Assembly (NCBI GenBank): GCA_937952305.1
Contig: CALFZO010000077.1
Span: 1 to 28,693, forward strand
Origin: an uncultured Anaerolineales bacterium
GTDB lineage: Bacteria; Chloroflexota; Anaerolineae; Anaerolineales; UBA6663
DNA: 28,693 nt
Reading direction: 5' to 3'
Positions 8,263 to 17,644 of this stretch are shown in pieces. Position 1 is the first letter of the stretch. Each line of letters opens with the position of its first letter. A program made the position numbers and the translations under genes. The notes under the pieces were generated by a model. That model was not told the DNA's origin. It searched no databases and saw only the letters and a program-made list of their open reading frames with translations.

Positions 8263-9630
8263 ATGACCAAACTCTGGGGCGGACGTTTCGCCGCCGGCAC
8301 CGACGCGCTGGCCCACCAACTCAACGCCTCACTGCCGTTCGACCAGCGGCTGTGGCGCGAGGACGTGCGCGGCAGCGTGGCCTGGGCGCAGGCGCTGGCG
8401 CGCGCCGGGGTGCTCACGCCGCTGGAGGGCGTGCAGATTACGGCCGGCCTGCAGCAGATCCACGATGAATTCGCGGCCGGCGTCTTTCAGTTCGCGCCCG
8501 GCGACGAGGACATCCACACCGCCGTCGAGCGGCGGCTGAGCGAAGTGATCGGCCCGGTCGGCGGCAAGCTGCACACCGGGCGCAGCCGCAACGACCAGGT
8601 GGCCACGGACTTTCGCCTGTGGGTGCTGGCGGCCGCCGACCGGCTGACCGAGCAGACGCGCACCTTGCAGCACGCCGTGTTGGCTCAGGCTGAGGCCCAC
8701 GCCGAGACGCTGCTGCCGGGCTACACCCACGTTCAGCGCGCCCAGCCCATCACCTTCGGCCACTGGCTGCTGGCGCACTTCTGGGCCCTGGAGCGCGACG
8801 TCGCCCGCTGGGCGGCCGTGCGCGCCAGCGCCAGCGTCTGCCCGCTGGGCAGCGCGGCCCTGGCGGGGACGGCCTATCCGGTGGACCGGGAGGCGCTGGC
8901 CGCCGACCTGGGCTTTGCGCGCGCCGCCGAGAACAGCTGGGACGCCGTCTCCGACCGCGACTTCGCGGCCGAGTTTCTGTTCACGGCCGCGCTGACGGGG
9001 TCGCACCTCAGCCGCCTGGCCGAGACCCTGATCTTGTTCTCATCGTCCGAGTTCGGCTTTGTGACCCTGGCCGACGCCTACGCCACCGGCTCCAGCCTGA
9101 TGCCGCAGAAGAAGAACCCGGACATGCTCGAGCTGGCGCGCGGCAAGGCCGGGACCCTGCTAGGGCTGCTCACCGGACTGCTGGCCACGCTCAAGGGCCT
9201 GCCCTCCGCCTACGACAAGGACTTGCAGGAGGACAAGCCCGCCGTCTTTGCGGCCTTCGATACGTTGGATGTGCTCGTGCCGGTGCTGGCTGGCACGGTC
9301 GCGACGTTGACGGCCAACACCGACCGCATGGCCGCGGCCCTGGAGGCGTCCGTGCTGGCCACCGAGCTGGCCGATTATCTCGTGCGCCGGGGCGTGCCGT
9401 TCCGCGAGGCCCACCACCTCGTCGGCCAGGCGGTGCAACTGGCCGGCGCCCGCCCGCTGACGGCGCTGGGCCTGGCGGAGCTCCAGGCGCTCAGCCCGGT
9501 TTTTGACGCCGACGTGGCGGAGGTCTGGGACTTTCGTGCCGCCGTGGAGCGCCGGTCCGCGCTGGGCGGTACGAGCCCGGCCTCGGTGCGCGCCCAGATC
9601 GCCCAGGCGCGGGCCCGTCTGGGCGCTTGA
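8263..9630 (+). CDS. argH: Argininosuccinate lyase
   Basis: A 455-residue member of the fumarase/aspartase superfamily that splits argininosuccinate to arginine and fumarate, the last step of arginine synthesis. It begins MTKLWGGRF, the standard ArgH N-terminus, which fixes the start at 8263; an in-frame ATG at 8230 lies inside the hairpin's 3' arm. Conserved blocks include GKLHTGRSRNDQ, GYTHVQRAQPITFGHW and the family signature GSSLMPQKKNPD, with Ser277-Ser278 at the catalytic loop. Length is normal. No strong Shine-Dalgarno is seen; expression probably depends on read-through from argG across the 68-base gap holding the inverted repeat. Confidence 0.97.
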   Translation: MTKLWGGRFAAGTDALAHQLNASLPFDQRLWREDVRGSVAWAQALARAGVLTPLEGVQITAGLQQIHDEFAAGVFQFAPGDEDIHTAVERRLSEVIGPVGGKLHTGRSRNDQVATDFRLWVLAAADRLTEQTRTLQHAVLAQAEAHAETLLPGYTHVQRAQPITFGHWLLAHFWALERDVARWAAVRASASVCPLGSAALAGTAYPVDREALAADLGFARAAENSWDAVSDRDFAAEFLFTAALTGSHLSRLAETLILFSSSEFGFVTLADAYATGSSLMPQKKNPDMLELARGKAGTLLGLLTGLLATLKGLPSAYDKDLQEDKPAVFAAFDTLDVLVPVLAGTVATLTANTDRMAAALEASVLATELADYLVRRGVPFREAHHLVGQAVQLAGARPLTALGLAELQALSPVFDADVAEVWDFRAAVERRSALGGTSPASVRAQIAQARARLGA

Positions 9631-9699
9631 CCCGGCGCGTTACGGCCCGTTAACATCGCCTTCATCCCCAGGTAACAGCCGCGTGTCACGCTAGCCGCT

Positions 9700-11799
9700 A
9701 TGACGACCCTTTCCTCCTCTGCGGCGGCGCCGTCCGCCTTCGGCCGCGCGCCGACCCGGCTCTGGCACCGCCTGGCCCTGGCTGGCATTCTGGCCCTGGC
9801 CGCCCTCCTGCACTTCTACCAACTGGACCAGGCTGGCTTCGGCAACCAGTACTACGCCGCCGCCGTCGCGTCCATGCGCCAGAACTGGTCCAACTTCTTC
9901 TTCGTGGCGTTCGACCCGGCCGGCTTTGTATCCGTGGACAAGCCGCCGCTGGGGCTGTGGGTGCAGGTGTGGAGCACGCAGCTGCTCGGGTTCAGCGGCT
10001 GGAGCGTGCACTTCCCGCAAGCGTTGGCCGGCGTGCTCTCGGTCGCCCTCGTGTCCTGGCTGGTGCGGCGCGTCTTCGGCCCGACGGCCGGCGTGCTGGC
10101 GGCCCTGATCCTGGCGCTTACGCCCATCTCCGTGGCCGCGGACCGCAACAACACCATGGACAGCCAGCTCGTGCTCACGTCGCTGCTGGCGGCCGGCGCA
10201 GCCAGCCTGGCCGCGGAAAAAGGGCAACTGCGCTGGCTGCTGGCCAGCGCCCTGCTGGTGGGGATCGGCTTCAACATCAAGATGCTCCAGGCCGTGCTGG
10301 TGCTGCCGGCCGTCTTCGGCGTCTACCTGTTGACGGCCTCCACCGGCTGGCTGAAGCGCCTGGCGCACCTGACGCTGGCCAGCGGGCTGCTGGCCGTCGT
10401 CTCGCTGGCGTGGCCGTTGGTCGTGGACCTCACGCCGCCCGATCAGCGGCCCTACGTCGGCAGCAGCCAGAACAACACGGTCATGGAACTGATCATCGGC
10501 CACAACGGCGCGGCCCGCTTGGGGTCTCTGGCCACGTGGCTGGGTCTGCCGGCCGGGCCGACGCGACCCGGCCCCAGTGGGGCAGGCCCGCAGCCGAGGC
10601 AGCCGCTCAACCCGCCGGCCGGGCAGGGGAACCCCGGCGGCCTGGGCCAACGTCCGCCGGGCGCCAATGGACAACCGCTGCCCGGGCAGCCCGCCAACCC
10701 GCCGGCTGGCGCTGCCAATGCCGGCGCCCCGAACCTGCAGAACGAAACGGGCACAGCGGGGCCGCTGCGGCTCTTCAACCCGCAGCTGGCCGGGCAGGCC
10801 AGTTGGTTCCTGCCGTTGGCGCTGGTGGGCGCGCTGACGCTGGCGTGGCAGGCCGGGCGAACGCTCAATCATCGGCACCGGGCTGGGCTGCTCTGGGCGC
10901 TCTGGCTCGTCCCGCAGGTGATCTTCTTCAGCTACGCCGGCCTGTTTCACCGTTACTACCTGGAGATGCTCTCGCCCGCGATCGCGGCGCTCGCCGGCGC
11001 CGGCCTGGCCGGCTTGTGGCACGCGTACCGCAACGGCGGCGGCGTCTGGCCACTGCTGATGTTGTTGGCGCTGGCCGCGGTCAGCGAGGCCGTTGTCATC
11101 GTGGCCAGTGATACGGCCGGCTGGGCGGTGTGGCTGCTCCCGCTGAGCATTGCCCTCGTGGCGGCGGGCGCCCTGGGCTTGCTGGCGCTGCGCGGGCGGA
11201 CCGGCCTCGGGCCGGCGGGCGCGTTCAGCCTGGCGCTCGGCGGTCTGCTCATCGGCCCGGCCCTGTGGTCGGCCACGCCCGTGTGGGCGGGCGGCGATGT
11301 GGCGCTGCCCTACGCCGGACCAGCCCTGCTGACGCGCGAGGCCACCGGCGCCTTCCCGCCGCGCGTCAACGCCCCACGCGGGCAGGCGCAAAATCAACGC
11401 CTGGTGGAATACCTGACCGCCAACCGGGGAGACGCGACGTATCTGGCCGCGACGCTGAACGCCAACACCGCCGCGCCGCTGATCCTCCAAACCGGTGAGC
11501 CGGTGATGGCGCTGGGCGGCTTCTCCGGCAGCGACCCGATCCTGACCGAGACGGAACTGGCCGACCTCGTCGCCGCCGGCACCGTGCGCTTCTTCCTGGT
11601 TCAAGGCGCCAACGGCCCAAACGGCAACGCGCGGCCAGGCGGCGCGGTTGGGCAGGCCGGACTGACGAGTTGGGTGGCCCAACGCTGCCCGGTGGTGCCG
11701 GCGGCGTTATGGCAGCCGCCGGCCGGCAGCGGCGGCGCCCCCGTGGCCGGACCCAACGGTCCGGCGCAATTGTTTGACTGCGCCACCACAGCGCGCTGA
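9700..11799 (+). CDS. GT39/ArnT-like membrane glycosyltransferase (YkcB type)
   Basis: A 699-residue polytopic membrane protein of the GT-C fold. The first periplasmic loop carries the expected acidic and aromatic motif region (LDQAGFGNQYYAAAVASM), followed by FVSVDKPPLGLWVQ and DRNNTMDSQLVL. Together these match ArnT/YkcB-type polyprenyl-phosphate-sugar transferases, which move a sugar from a lipid carrier to an envelope acceptor. Roughly 12 spans are visible. A Pro/Gly/Gln/Asn-rich low-complexity insertion occupies residues about 285-350 (roughly 10555-10745) and likely forms a flexible outer loop. The C-terminal soluble region holds LVEYLTANRGDATYLAAT, like other YkcB-type proteins. ATG 9700 has only a weak ribosome site. 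It lies 69 bases after argH with no clear terminator between them, but is unrelated in function. The sugar and acceptor are unknown. Confidence 0.85.
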   Translation: MTTLSSSAAAPSAFGRAPTRLWHRLALAGILALAALLHFYQLDQAGFGNQYYAAAVASMRQNWSNFFFVAFDPAGFVSVDKPPLGLWVQVWSTQLLGFSGWSVHFPQALAGVLSVALVSWLVRRVFGPTAGVLAALILALTPISVAADRNNTMDSQLVLTSLLAAGAASLAAEKGQLRWLLASALLVGIGFNIKMLQAVLVLPAVFGVYLLTASTGWLKRLAHLTLASGLLAVVSLAWPLVVDLTPPDQRPYVGSSQNNTVMELIIGHNGAARLGSLATWLGLPAGPTRPGPSGAGPQPRQPLNPPAGQGNPGGLGQRPPGANGQPLPGQPANPPAGAANAGAPNLQNETGTAGPLRLFNPQLAGQASWFLPLALVGALTLAWQAGRTLNHRHRAGLLWALWLVPQVIFFSYAGLFHRYYLEMLSPAIAALAGAGLAGLWHAYRNGGGVWPLLMLLALAAVSEAVVIVASDTAGWAVWLLPLSIALVAAGALGLLALRGRTGLGPAGAFSLALGGLLIGPALWSATPVWAGGDVALPYAGPALLTREATGAFPPRVNAPRGQAQNQRLVEYLTANRGDATYLAATLNANTAAPLILQTGEPVMALGGFSGSDPILTETELADLVAAGTVRFFLVQGANGPNGNARPGGAVGQAGLTSWVAQRCPVVPAALWQPPAGSGGAPVAGPNGPAQLFDCATTAR

Positions 11800-11851
11800 A
11801 GTTTGAGCAATCTGCCCAAAGCTGGGCTCAGTATTTATTGCGGATTCGCTG

Positions 11852-11879
11852 ATGACGCCTTAATCTTTCCGGCGATAAT
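11852..11879 (+). promoter_or_regulatory. Promoter of the lysine (LysW) operon
   Basis: ATGACG (11852-11857), a 16-base spacer and GATAAT (11874-11879), in a locally AT-rich stretch (11828-11888). The predicted start site is about 11886-11888, at the leader ATG (11888), again suggesting a leaderless leader mRNA. The -35 box is only moderate. Confidence 0.55.
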
Positions 11880-11887
11880 CGCTTGTG

Positions 11888-11980
11888 ATGCTTTTCGTCA
11901 AGGGACTGAAGCGCGCCCGTCGTTTCCCGAAGCCTGGAGAGGTCTTCGGAGCTTTGGGTTTGGGAACACGGCCAGCGTAA
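11888..11980 (+). CDS. Lys/Arg-rich leader peptide of the lys attenuator
   Basis: A 30-residue ORF, ATG 11888 to TAA 11978-11980. Residues 5-15 read K-G-L-K-R-A-R-R-F-P-K: three Lys and three Arg in 11 residues, with one more Arg near the end. The bases coding R-A-R-R (11912-11923) are identical to those for R-A-R-R in the arg leader (5942-5953). No Shine-Dalgarno is present, consistent with leaderless initiation. The basic run is followed directly by the protector and antiterminator sequences, so the ORF reads as a sensor of Lys and Arg tRNA charging. It is unlikely to encode a working protein. Confidence 0.75.
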   Translation: MLFVKGLKRARRFPKPGEVFGALGLGTRPA

Positions 11981-12044
11981 CGGCAGCCCGACACCACTAG
12001 GAAGCTTGAAGGCCTCTCGCCCGCCCGAGAGGCCTTCTATTTTG
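11927..12044 (+). promoter_or_regulatory. Transcription attenuator with three competing hairpins
   Basis: Terminator: GAAGGCCTCTCG (12008-12019) pairs with CGAGAGGCCTTC (12026-12037), a 12-bp perfect stem followed by TATTTT. Antiterminator: GAGAGGTCTTC (11937-11947) can pair with GAAGGCCTCTC (12008-12018) over 11 bp with one G-U. Protector: CCGAAGCCT (11927-11935) pairs with AGG (11940-11942) and CTTCGG (11944-11949), with one bulged T, and sequesters the antiterminator strand. The protector's 5' arm is codons 14-16, just past the Lys/Arg run. A ribosome stalled on that run would cover it and allow read-through into lysW. Confidence 0.8.
12008..12044 (+). terminator. Intrinsic terminator of the lys attenuator
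   Basis: A 12-bp perfect stem with CCCGCC loop and TATTTTG tail, ending 15 bases before lysW. Its position inside the leader of a large biosynthetic operon implies conditional use. Confidence 0.9.
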
Positions 12045-12059
12045 TAAGGAGACCAGCCC

Positions 12060-12227
12060 ATGTCCGCACTTTGCCCCGAATGTGAAGCCACGATCACGTT
12101 AACCAACGTCATGCAAGGCGAGATCGTCGTCTGCCCGGATTGCGGCGTCGACCTGGAAGTGACCGCCGTCGAGCCGGCTGTGGCGCTGGCGCTGGCGCCG
12201 CAGGAAGCCGAGGACTGGGGCGAGTAA
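12060..12227 (+). CDS. lysW: LysW amino-group carrier protein
   Basis: A 55-residue acidic carrier that protects the amino group of alpha-aminoadipate (and, in some organisms, glutamate) during lysine or arginine synthesis. The substrate is linked to the side chain of the C-terminal Glu. The zinc-binding cysteines Cys5-Cys8 and Cys25-Cys28 (CPEC and CPDC) and the invariant C-terminal EDWGE are all present. Start ATG 12060 has a good Shine-Dalgarno, AAGGAGA (12046-12052). It is 15 bases downstream of the attenuator's T-run and 17 bases before lysX. This small gene anchors the identification of the whole operon as the LysW pathway. Confidence 0.97.
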   Translation: MSALCPECEATITLTNVMQGEIVVCPDCGVDLEVTAVEPAVALALAPQEAEDWGE

Positions 12228-12244
12228 CCCCGGCCCAGCGCATC

Positions 12245-13155
12245 ATGAAAGTCGGCGTCCTATTCTCCCGCGTGCGGGTTGAAGAGAAGTGGCTGTTCGA
12301 GGCGCTGGATAAGCGCGGCGTCGCCTATGACAAACTCGACGACCGGGAGGTCACGTTCACGTTGGATAACCCCGGCCCCTGGGCCGAGTACGACGTGGTC
12401 CTGGAGCGCAGCATCTCCTACGGCCGCGGCCTGTACGCGTGCAAGGTCCTGAACGCCTGGGGCATCCCCACCGTCAACACGGCCAGTGTCGCCGACACCT
12501 GCGGCGACAAGCTCTGGACCTCGGCCGCCCTGCACAAGGCCGGCGTCCCGCAGCCCCAGCTCAAGGTCGCGTTCACGCCCGAGAGCGCCATCACGGCGAT
12601 GGAAGAGCTCGGCTACCCGGTCGTCCTCAAGCCCGTCATCGGGTCCTGGGGACGGCTGGTCTCCAAAATCAATGACCGCGACGCCGCCGAGGCCGTGCTC
12701 GAGCACCGCGAGTCGCTGGGCAATTACCAGCAGAACATCTTCTATATCCAGCAGTACGTGCGCAAGCCGGGGCGCGATATCCGCGCTTTCGTGGTGGGCG
12801 ATCGCACTATCTGCGCCATCTACCGCTCGTCCGCGCACTGGATCACCAACACGGCCCGCGGCGGCAAGGGTTCGGTGTGCCCGGTGACGCCGGAGCTGGA
12901 CGCCATCTGCCGCAAGGCCGCCCAGGCCGTGGGCGGCGGGGTGCTGGCCATCGACGTGCTGGAAGACCCGGAGCGCGGGCTGATTGTGCTGGAGGTCAAC
13001 CACACCATGGAATTCCACACCACCGTGCCGACCACGGGCGTGGACATCCCGGGCATGATCATCGACTACACCCTGGACGTGGGCCGGCACAAATCCGAGT
13101 TCCGCCAGGTGTACCACCCCGTGCCGCACGAGTTCGGGGACGAGCCCGACGCCGC

Positions 13156-13159
<4 letters not shown>
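12245..13159 (+). CDS. lysX: LysW-aminoadipate ligase (RimK-type ATP-grasp)
   Basis: A 304-residue ATP-grasp ligase that joins the amino group of alpha-aminoadipate to the C-terminal Glu of LysW. It starts MKVGVLFSRVRVEEKWLFEA, typical for LysX, which sets the start at 12245. Family blocks include LERSISYGRGLY, DKLWTSAALHKAGVPQP, the ATP-binding VVLKPVIGSWGRLVSK and the metal-binding end LEVNHTMEFHTT. Length is normal. LysX and ArgX are close relatives that differ in substrate, and some LysX enzymes accept glutamate as well. I cannot settle aminoadipate versus dual use by eye, but the complete aminoadipate genes downstream favour lysine. The stop overlaps the lysY start (ATGA). Confidence 0.93.
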
Positions 13160-14194
<1,035 letters not shown>

Positions 14195-14196
<2 letters not shown>

Positions 14197-14263
14197 CGAT
14201 GGACGGCGGACAATCGGCGATGCCTGACCAGCGTCTTTCGTCCCTCATCTATCGTCCATCGTC
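14195..14263. repeat. Inverted repeat between lysY and lysZ
   Basis: GACGATGGACG (14195-14205) and CGTCCATCGTC (14253-14263) are exact reverse complements 47 bases apart. The first arm overlaps the lysY stop by two bases. There is no T-run. It may be an intercistronic stability hairpin or a small dispersed repeat. Confidence 0.75.
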
Positions 14264-14272
14264 TCAACCACT

Positions 14273-15082
14273 ATGATCGTCATCAAAATCGGCGGCACCG
14301 ACGGAGTTAATTTCGACGCAGTCATGGCGGACGTCGCCGCGCACGTGCGGGCCGGCCAGCCGAGCGTGGTCGTCCACGGCGGCTCGGGCGAGACCAACGC
14401 CATCTCCACCCAGCTCGGCCATCCGCCGCAGATGGTCACCTCACCGTCAGGCTTCACGTCCCGTTACACCGACCGGCGGACGCTCGAGATCTTCGCCATG
14501 GTCACCAGCGGCAAGATCAACACGCTGATCGTCGAGCGGCTCCAGAAGCTGGGCGTGAACGCGTTCGGTCTGTCTGGCGTGGACGGCCGGCTGATGGTGG
14601 CCAAGCGCAAGGACGCCATCCGCATCATCGACCCGGCCACCGGCAAGCAGCGGATGCTGCGCGACGACTACACCGGCAAGATCGAGAGCGTGGACGGCGA
14701 ATTGCTGCGCCTGCTCCTGGCGCGCGGCTATACGCCCGTCATCGCGCCGCTGGCGATCTCGCCGGACGGCGACGCCCTGAACGTGGACGCCGACCGGGCG
14801 GCGGCGATGGTGGCCGGCGCGGTGCAGGCTGAGCAATTGCTGCTGCTCACCAATGTACCCGGCCTGCTGCGCCAGTTCCCGGATGAGAGCACGCTGATCA
14901 CGCACATCGCCAAAGACCGGGTCGAGCAATCGCTCGAGTTCGCCGAAGGCCGCATGAAGAAGAAGGTGCTGGGCGCGAGCGAAGCGCTGGCGCTGGGCGT
15001 GGCCAGGGTCGTCTTCGCCGACGGGCGCGTGGAACAGCCGGTGGCCAAGGCCTTGGCCGGGCAAGGGACGGTGATTTCGTGA
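14273..15082 (+). CDS. lysZ: LysW-aminoadipate kinase (ArgB homologue)
   Basis: A 269-residue amino-acid-kinase-fold enzyme that phosphorylates the LysW-bound aminoadipate side-chain carboxylate. It has the N-terminal IVIKIGG phosphate loop, VVVHGGSGETNAIS and the block SRYTDRRTLEIFAMVTSGKIN. The last is characteristic of LysZ, where ArgB proteins usually carry a GxRVTD-type sequence. It also has a C-terminal KKKVLGASEAL block with the basic run GRMKKKV. ATG 14273 lacks a clear Shine-Dalgarno. The stop overlaps the lysJ GTG start (GTGA), so these two are probably coupled. Confidence 0.93.
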   Translation: MIVIKIGGTDGVNFDAVMADVAAHVRAGQPSVVVHGGSGETNAISTQLGHPPQMVTSPSGFTSRYTDRRTLEIFAMVTSGKINTLIVERLQKLGVNAFGLSGVDGRLMVAKRKDAIRIIDPATGKQRMLRDDYTGKIESVDGELLRLLLARGYTPVIAPLAISPDGDALNVDADRAAAMVAGAVQAEQLLLLTNVPGLLRQFPDESTLITHIAKDRVEQSLEFAEGRMKKKVLGASEALALGVARVVFADGRVEQPVAKALAGQGTVIS

Positions 15083-16275
15083 CCATCCAAGAGCTTGAGA
15101 GCCAGCACACCTCCGGCCTGTACACCAAGCGCCCGCTCGCCATTGTCCGCGGCCAGGGCGCGCGGCTGTGGGACAGCGACGGCCACGAGTACCTCGACTG
15201 CGTCGGCGGCCAGGGCGCCGGCAACCTCGGCCATGCCAATCCGGTTGTGGCGCAGGCCATCGCCAACCAGGCCGCCACGCTGATTTCGTGCCCGGAGATG
15301 TTCTACAACGACAAGCGCGCGGCGCTGATGGCCAAACTGACCGCCCTCGCCCCGGCCGGCCTGGACCGCGTCTTCCTGTGCAACTCCGGCGCCGAGGCCA
15401 ACGAGGCCGCTTTCAAGTTCGCGCGCCTCCAGACCGGCCGGCGCCAGATCATCGCCTTCATGCGCGGCTTCCACGGCCGCACGATGGGCGCGCTCTCAGC
15501 CACCTGGGAGAAGAAGTACCGTGAGCCCTTCGAGCCGCTGGTGCCGGACTTCACCCACCTGGCCTACAACGACGTGGCCGCGCTGACGGCGGCCGTCACC
15601 GACCAGACCGCGGCCGTCGTGCTGGAGGTGATCCAGGGCGAGGGCGGCGTGCGGCCCGGCACGGCCGAGTTCCTGCTGGCCGCCCAGCAGCTCTGCCGCG
15701 CGCACGGCGCCCTGCTGATCGTGGACGAGGTCCAGACCGGCTTCGGGCGCACCGGGACCATGTTCGCGAGCGAGTCCGTCGGGCTGCAGCCGGACCTGCT
15801 CTGCCTGGCGAAGTCGATCGCCGGCGGGCTGCCGATGGGCGCGGTGCTGTTCAACGACCGCGTCGGCCAGCTCCCGCCCCAGGTGCACGGCTCCACGTTC
15901 GGGGGCAACCCGCTGGCCTGCGCCGCCTCCCTGGCCGCCATCGGCTATCTCGAGTCCGAACACCTGGCCGACCGAGCCGCCGAGCTGGGCGCCTGGTTCC
16001 TGGAACGGCTCAAGCAGATCCAGTCGCCGCTGATCCGCGAAGTGCGCGGGCGCGGCCTGATGGTCGGGATCGAGCTCAAGCAGAAGGTGACGCCCTACCT
16101 GCAGGCCCTGATGCTGGAGCACCGCGTCCTGGCCCTGCCGGCCGGCCTGACCGTGCTGCGCTTCCTGCCGCCGCTGGTGATCGAGCGCGCGGACCTGGCC
16201 CGCGCCGCCGACGCCGTGGAGGCCGTGCTGACCCGGCCGCTCACGACCGCCGCCGCCGAAGCCGACGCGGCTTAG
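15079..16275 (+). CDS. lysJ: LysW-aminoadipate semialdehyde / LysW-ornithine aminotransferase
   Basis: A 398-residue class-III PLP aminotransferase, the ArgD homologue that converts LysW-aminoadipate semialdehyde to LysW-gamma-lysine using glutamate. It has VFLCNSGAEANEAAFKFAR, the FMRGFHGRTMGAL block, the DEVQTGFGRTG Asp region, and the PLP lysine Lys245 in CLAKSIAGGLPMG. The start is GTG 15079, which overlaps the lysZ stop; there is no alternative ATG with a comparable N-terminus (ELESQHTSGLYTKRPL is the usual ArgD/LysJ opening). The C-terminus has an Ala-rich tail of about 10 residues. The gap to the next gene is 42 bases. Confidence 0.93.
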   Translation: MTIQELESQHTSGLYTKRPLAIVRGQGARLWDSDGHEYLDCVGGQGAGNLGHANPVVAQAIANQAATLISCPEMFYNDKRAALMAKLTALAPAGLDRVFLCNSGAEANEAAFKFARLQTGRRQIIAFMRGFHGRTMGALSATWEKKYREPFEPLVPDFTHLAYNDVAALTAAVTDQTAAVVLEVIQGEGGVRPGTAEFLLAAQQLCRAHGALLIVDEVQTGFGRTGTMFASESVGLQPDLLCLAKSIAGGLPMGAVLFNDRVGQLPPQVHGSTFGGNPLACAASLAAIGYLESEHLADRAAELGAWFLERLKQIQSPLIREVRGRGLMVGIELKQKVTPYLQALMLEHRVLALPAGLTVLRFLPPLVIERADLARAADAVEAVLTRPLTTAAAEADAA

Positions 16276-16317
16276 CGCGCTGGCGGGCTCAGCCGCCCAC
16301 AGGGCTTTGGATCCACG

Positions 16318-17637
16318 ATGTCTGACCCTTACCGTTTTTCCCAATACGCGCCCCGCCCGTTGGAAGTGATCGATACCACGCTGCGCGAGGGCCAGCAGAC
16401 GTCGCTGCTGCACGACCATCACAAGTATTTCTTCACGCGCGCCGACAAGGAAGAAATCCTGCGCGCGCTGATCATCTGCGGCGTGAAGTTCGTGGAACTG
16501 TTCGCGCCGGTGGTCAGCCCCCAGGAGCGGGACGATTTTGCCGCGCTCAAGGCCGTGCGCGACGGCCTGATCACGCAAAAAGGCTACACCTTCCTGCTGG
16601 CCCACGTCCGCTGCCACCCGCGCGACGTCGAGTCCGCCATCCAGGCCGGCGCCGACGGCCTCAACTTCTACATCGGCACGTCCGATCAATCCCGCGCCTT
16701 CAACCACGGACGCGACCTGGACGCCATCCTGGCCCAGGCCCGGCCCCTGCTGGAGGACGTCCGCCGCCACCACCCTCATTTGATCCTGCGCTTCTCGGGC
16801 GAGGACGCCTTCCGCACGCGCGACGCCGACCTGTTCCGGGTCTATGACGAGATCGTGCCGCTGGTGGACCGGCTCGGCCTGCCCGATACGGTGGGGGTCG
16901 CGACGCCGGAGGGGGTGGCCGCGCGGGTGGCGGCTCTGCGGGCGCGCTACCCGGCGGTGGACTTCGAGGGACATTTCCACGAGGACCGCGGCTTCGCGCT
17001 GGTTAACACGCTGCGGGCCTTCCACGGCGGCGTGCGCTATCTAAACACCACCGTGCTCGGCATCGGCGAGCGCTCCGGCATCACGTCGTTCGCGGCCCTG
17101 CTCTTCAACCTGTTCATCGACCGGCACTACGACGCGCTGGAGGGCTACCACCTGCGCGGCTTGTACCCGCTCAACGTGCTGGTGGCCGACAAGCTCAAGA
17201 TGCTGGTGCCCCCGCGCGAGCCCGTCAGCCTGACCAACCGCACCCACACGGCCGGCGTCCACCAGAGCGCCATGCTCAACGGGGCCGCCGCCTATGAGGC
17301 CCACCCGCTGGATCAGTTTGGCGTGACCGCGTCGGAGATCCTGCTCGGGCCGCTCTCCGGCTGGAACATCCTGCACTATTTCCTGAAGGAGATCCGCTAC
17401 TATCAGCTCGACGAGGGCAAAGCCAAGGAGATCGCGGCCGTGTTCAAGGAACGCGTCTACCAGCAGGCGCCGGAGGTGCCGCCGGAGGAGATCCTGATCG
17501 CCATCGCCGAGGAGTTCGGTCTGGCGCGCCTGACGCTGCCGGAGGCGCGCACGCCCATCGTCCAGCGGCTGGACAGCCCGGCCGTTACCCCCCGCCCGGC
17601 CGCCGGCGCCGGCGGCCACCCGCTCAACGGCCGGTGA
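16318..17637 (+). CDS. hcs: Homocitrate synthase
   Basis: A 439-residue DRE-TIM metallolyase predicted to condense acetyl-CoA with 2-oxoglutarate, the committed step of the aminoadipate pathway. It carries VIDTTLREGQQT at residues about 17-28, LRFSGEDAFRTRD, DTVGVATPEGV, the metal-binding His219 and His221 in GHFHED, and LGIGERSG. Family members usually have HxHND at the metal site; here Asn is replaced by Glu. The C-terminus extends about 30 Pro/Ala-rich residues past the core. Isopropylmalate synthase is the main alternative, but the RFSGEDAFR block, the absence of a LeuA-type regulatory domain and the surrounding lys genes favour homocitrate synthase. It is 7 bases before the aconitase-type gene. 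Confidence 0.88.
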   Translation: MSDPYRFSQYAPRPLEVIDTTLREGQQTSLLHDHHKYFFTRADKEEILRALIICGVKFVELFAPVVSPQERDDFAALKAVRDGLITQKGYTFLLAHVRCHPRDVESAIQAGADGLNFYIGTSDQSRAFNHGRDLDAILAQARPLLEDVRRHHPHLILRFSGEDAFRTRDADLFRVYDEIVPLVDRLGLPDTVGVATPEGVAARVAALRARYPAVDFEGHFHEDRGFALVNTLRAFHGGVRYLNTTVLGIGERSGITSFAALLFNLFIDRHYDALEGYHLRGLYPLNVLVADKLKMLVPPREPVSLTNRTHTAGVHQSAMLNGAAAYEAHPLDQFGVTASEILLGPLSGWNILHYFLKEIRYYQLDEGKAKEIAAVFKERVYQQAPEVPPEEILIAIAEEFGLARLTLPEARTPIVQRLDSPAVTPRPAAGAGGHPLNGR

Positions 17638-17644
17638 GGACGCT

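Noticed and set aside
12140..12244. Longer N-terminus for LysX starting at 12140
   Set aside because: It would overlap lysW and adds an Arg/Gly-rich stretch typical of out-of-frame reading; MKVGVLFSRV is the family start.
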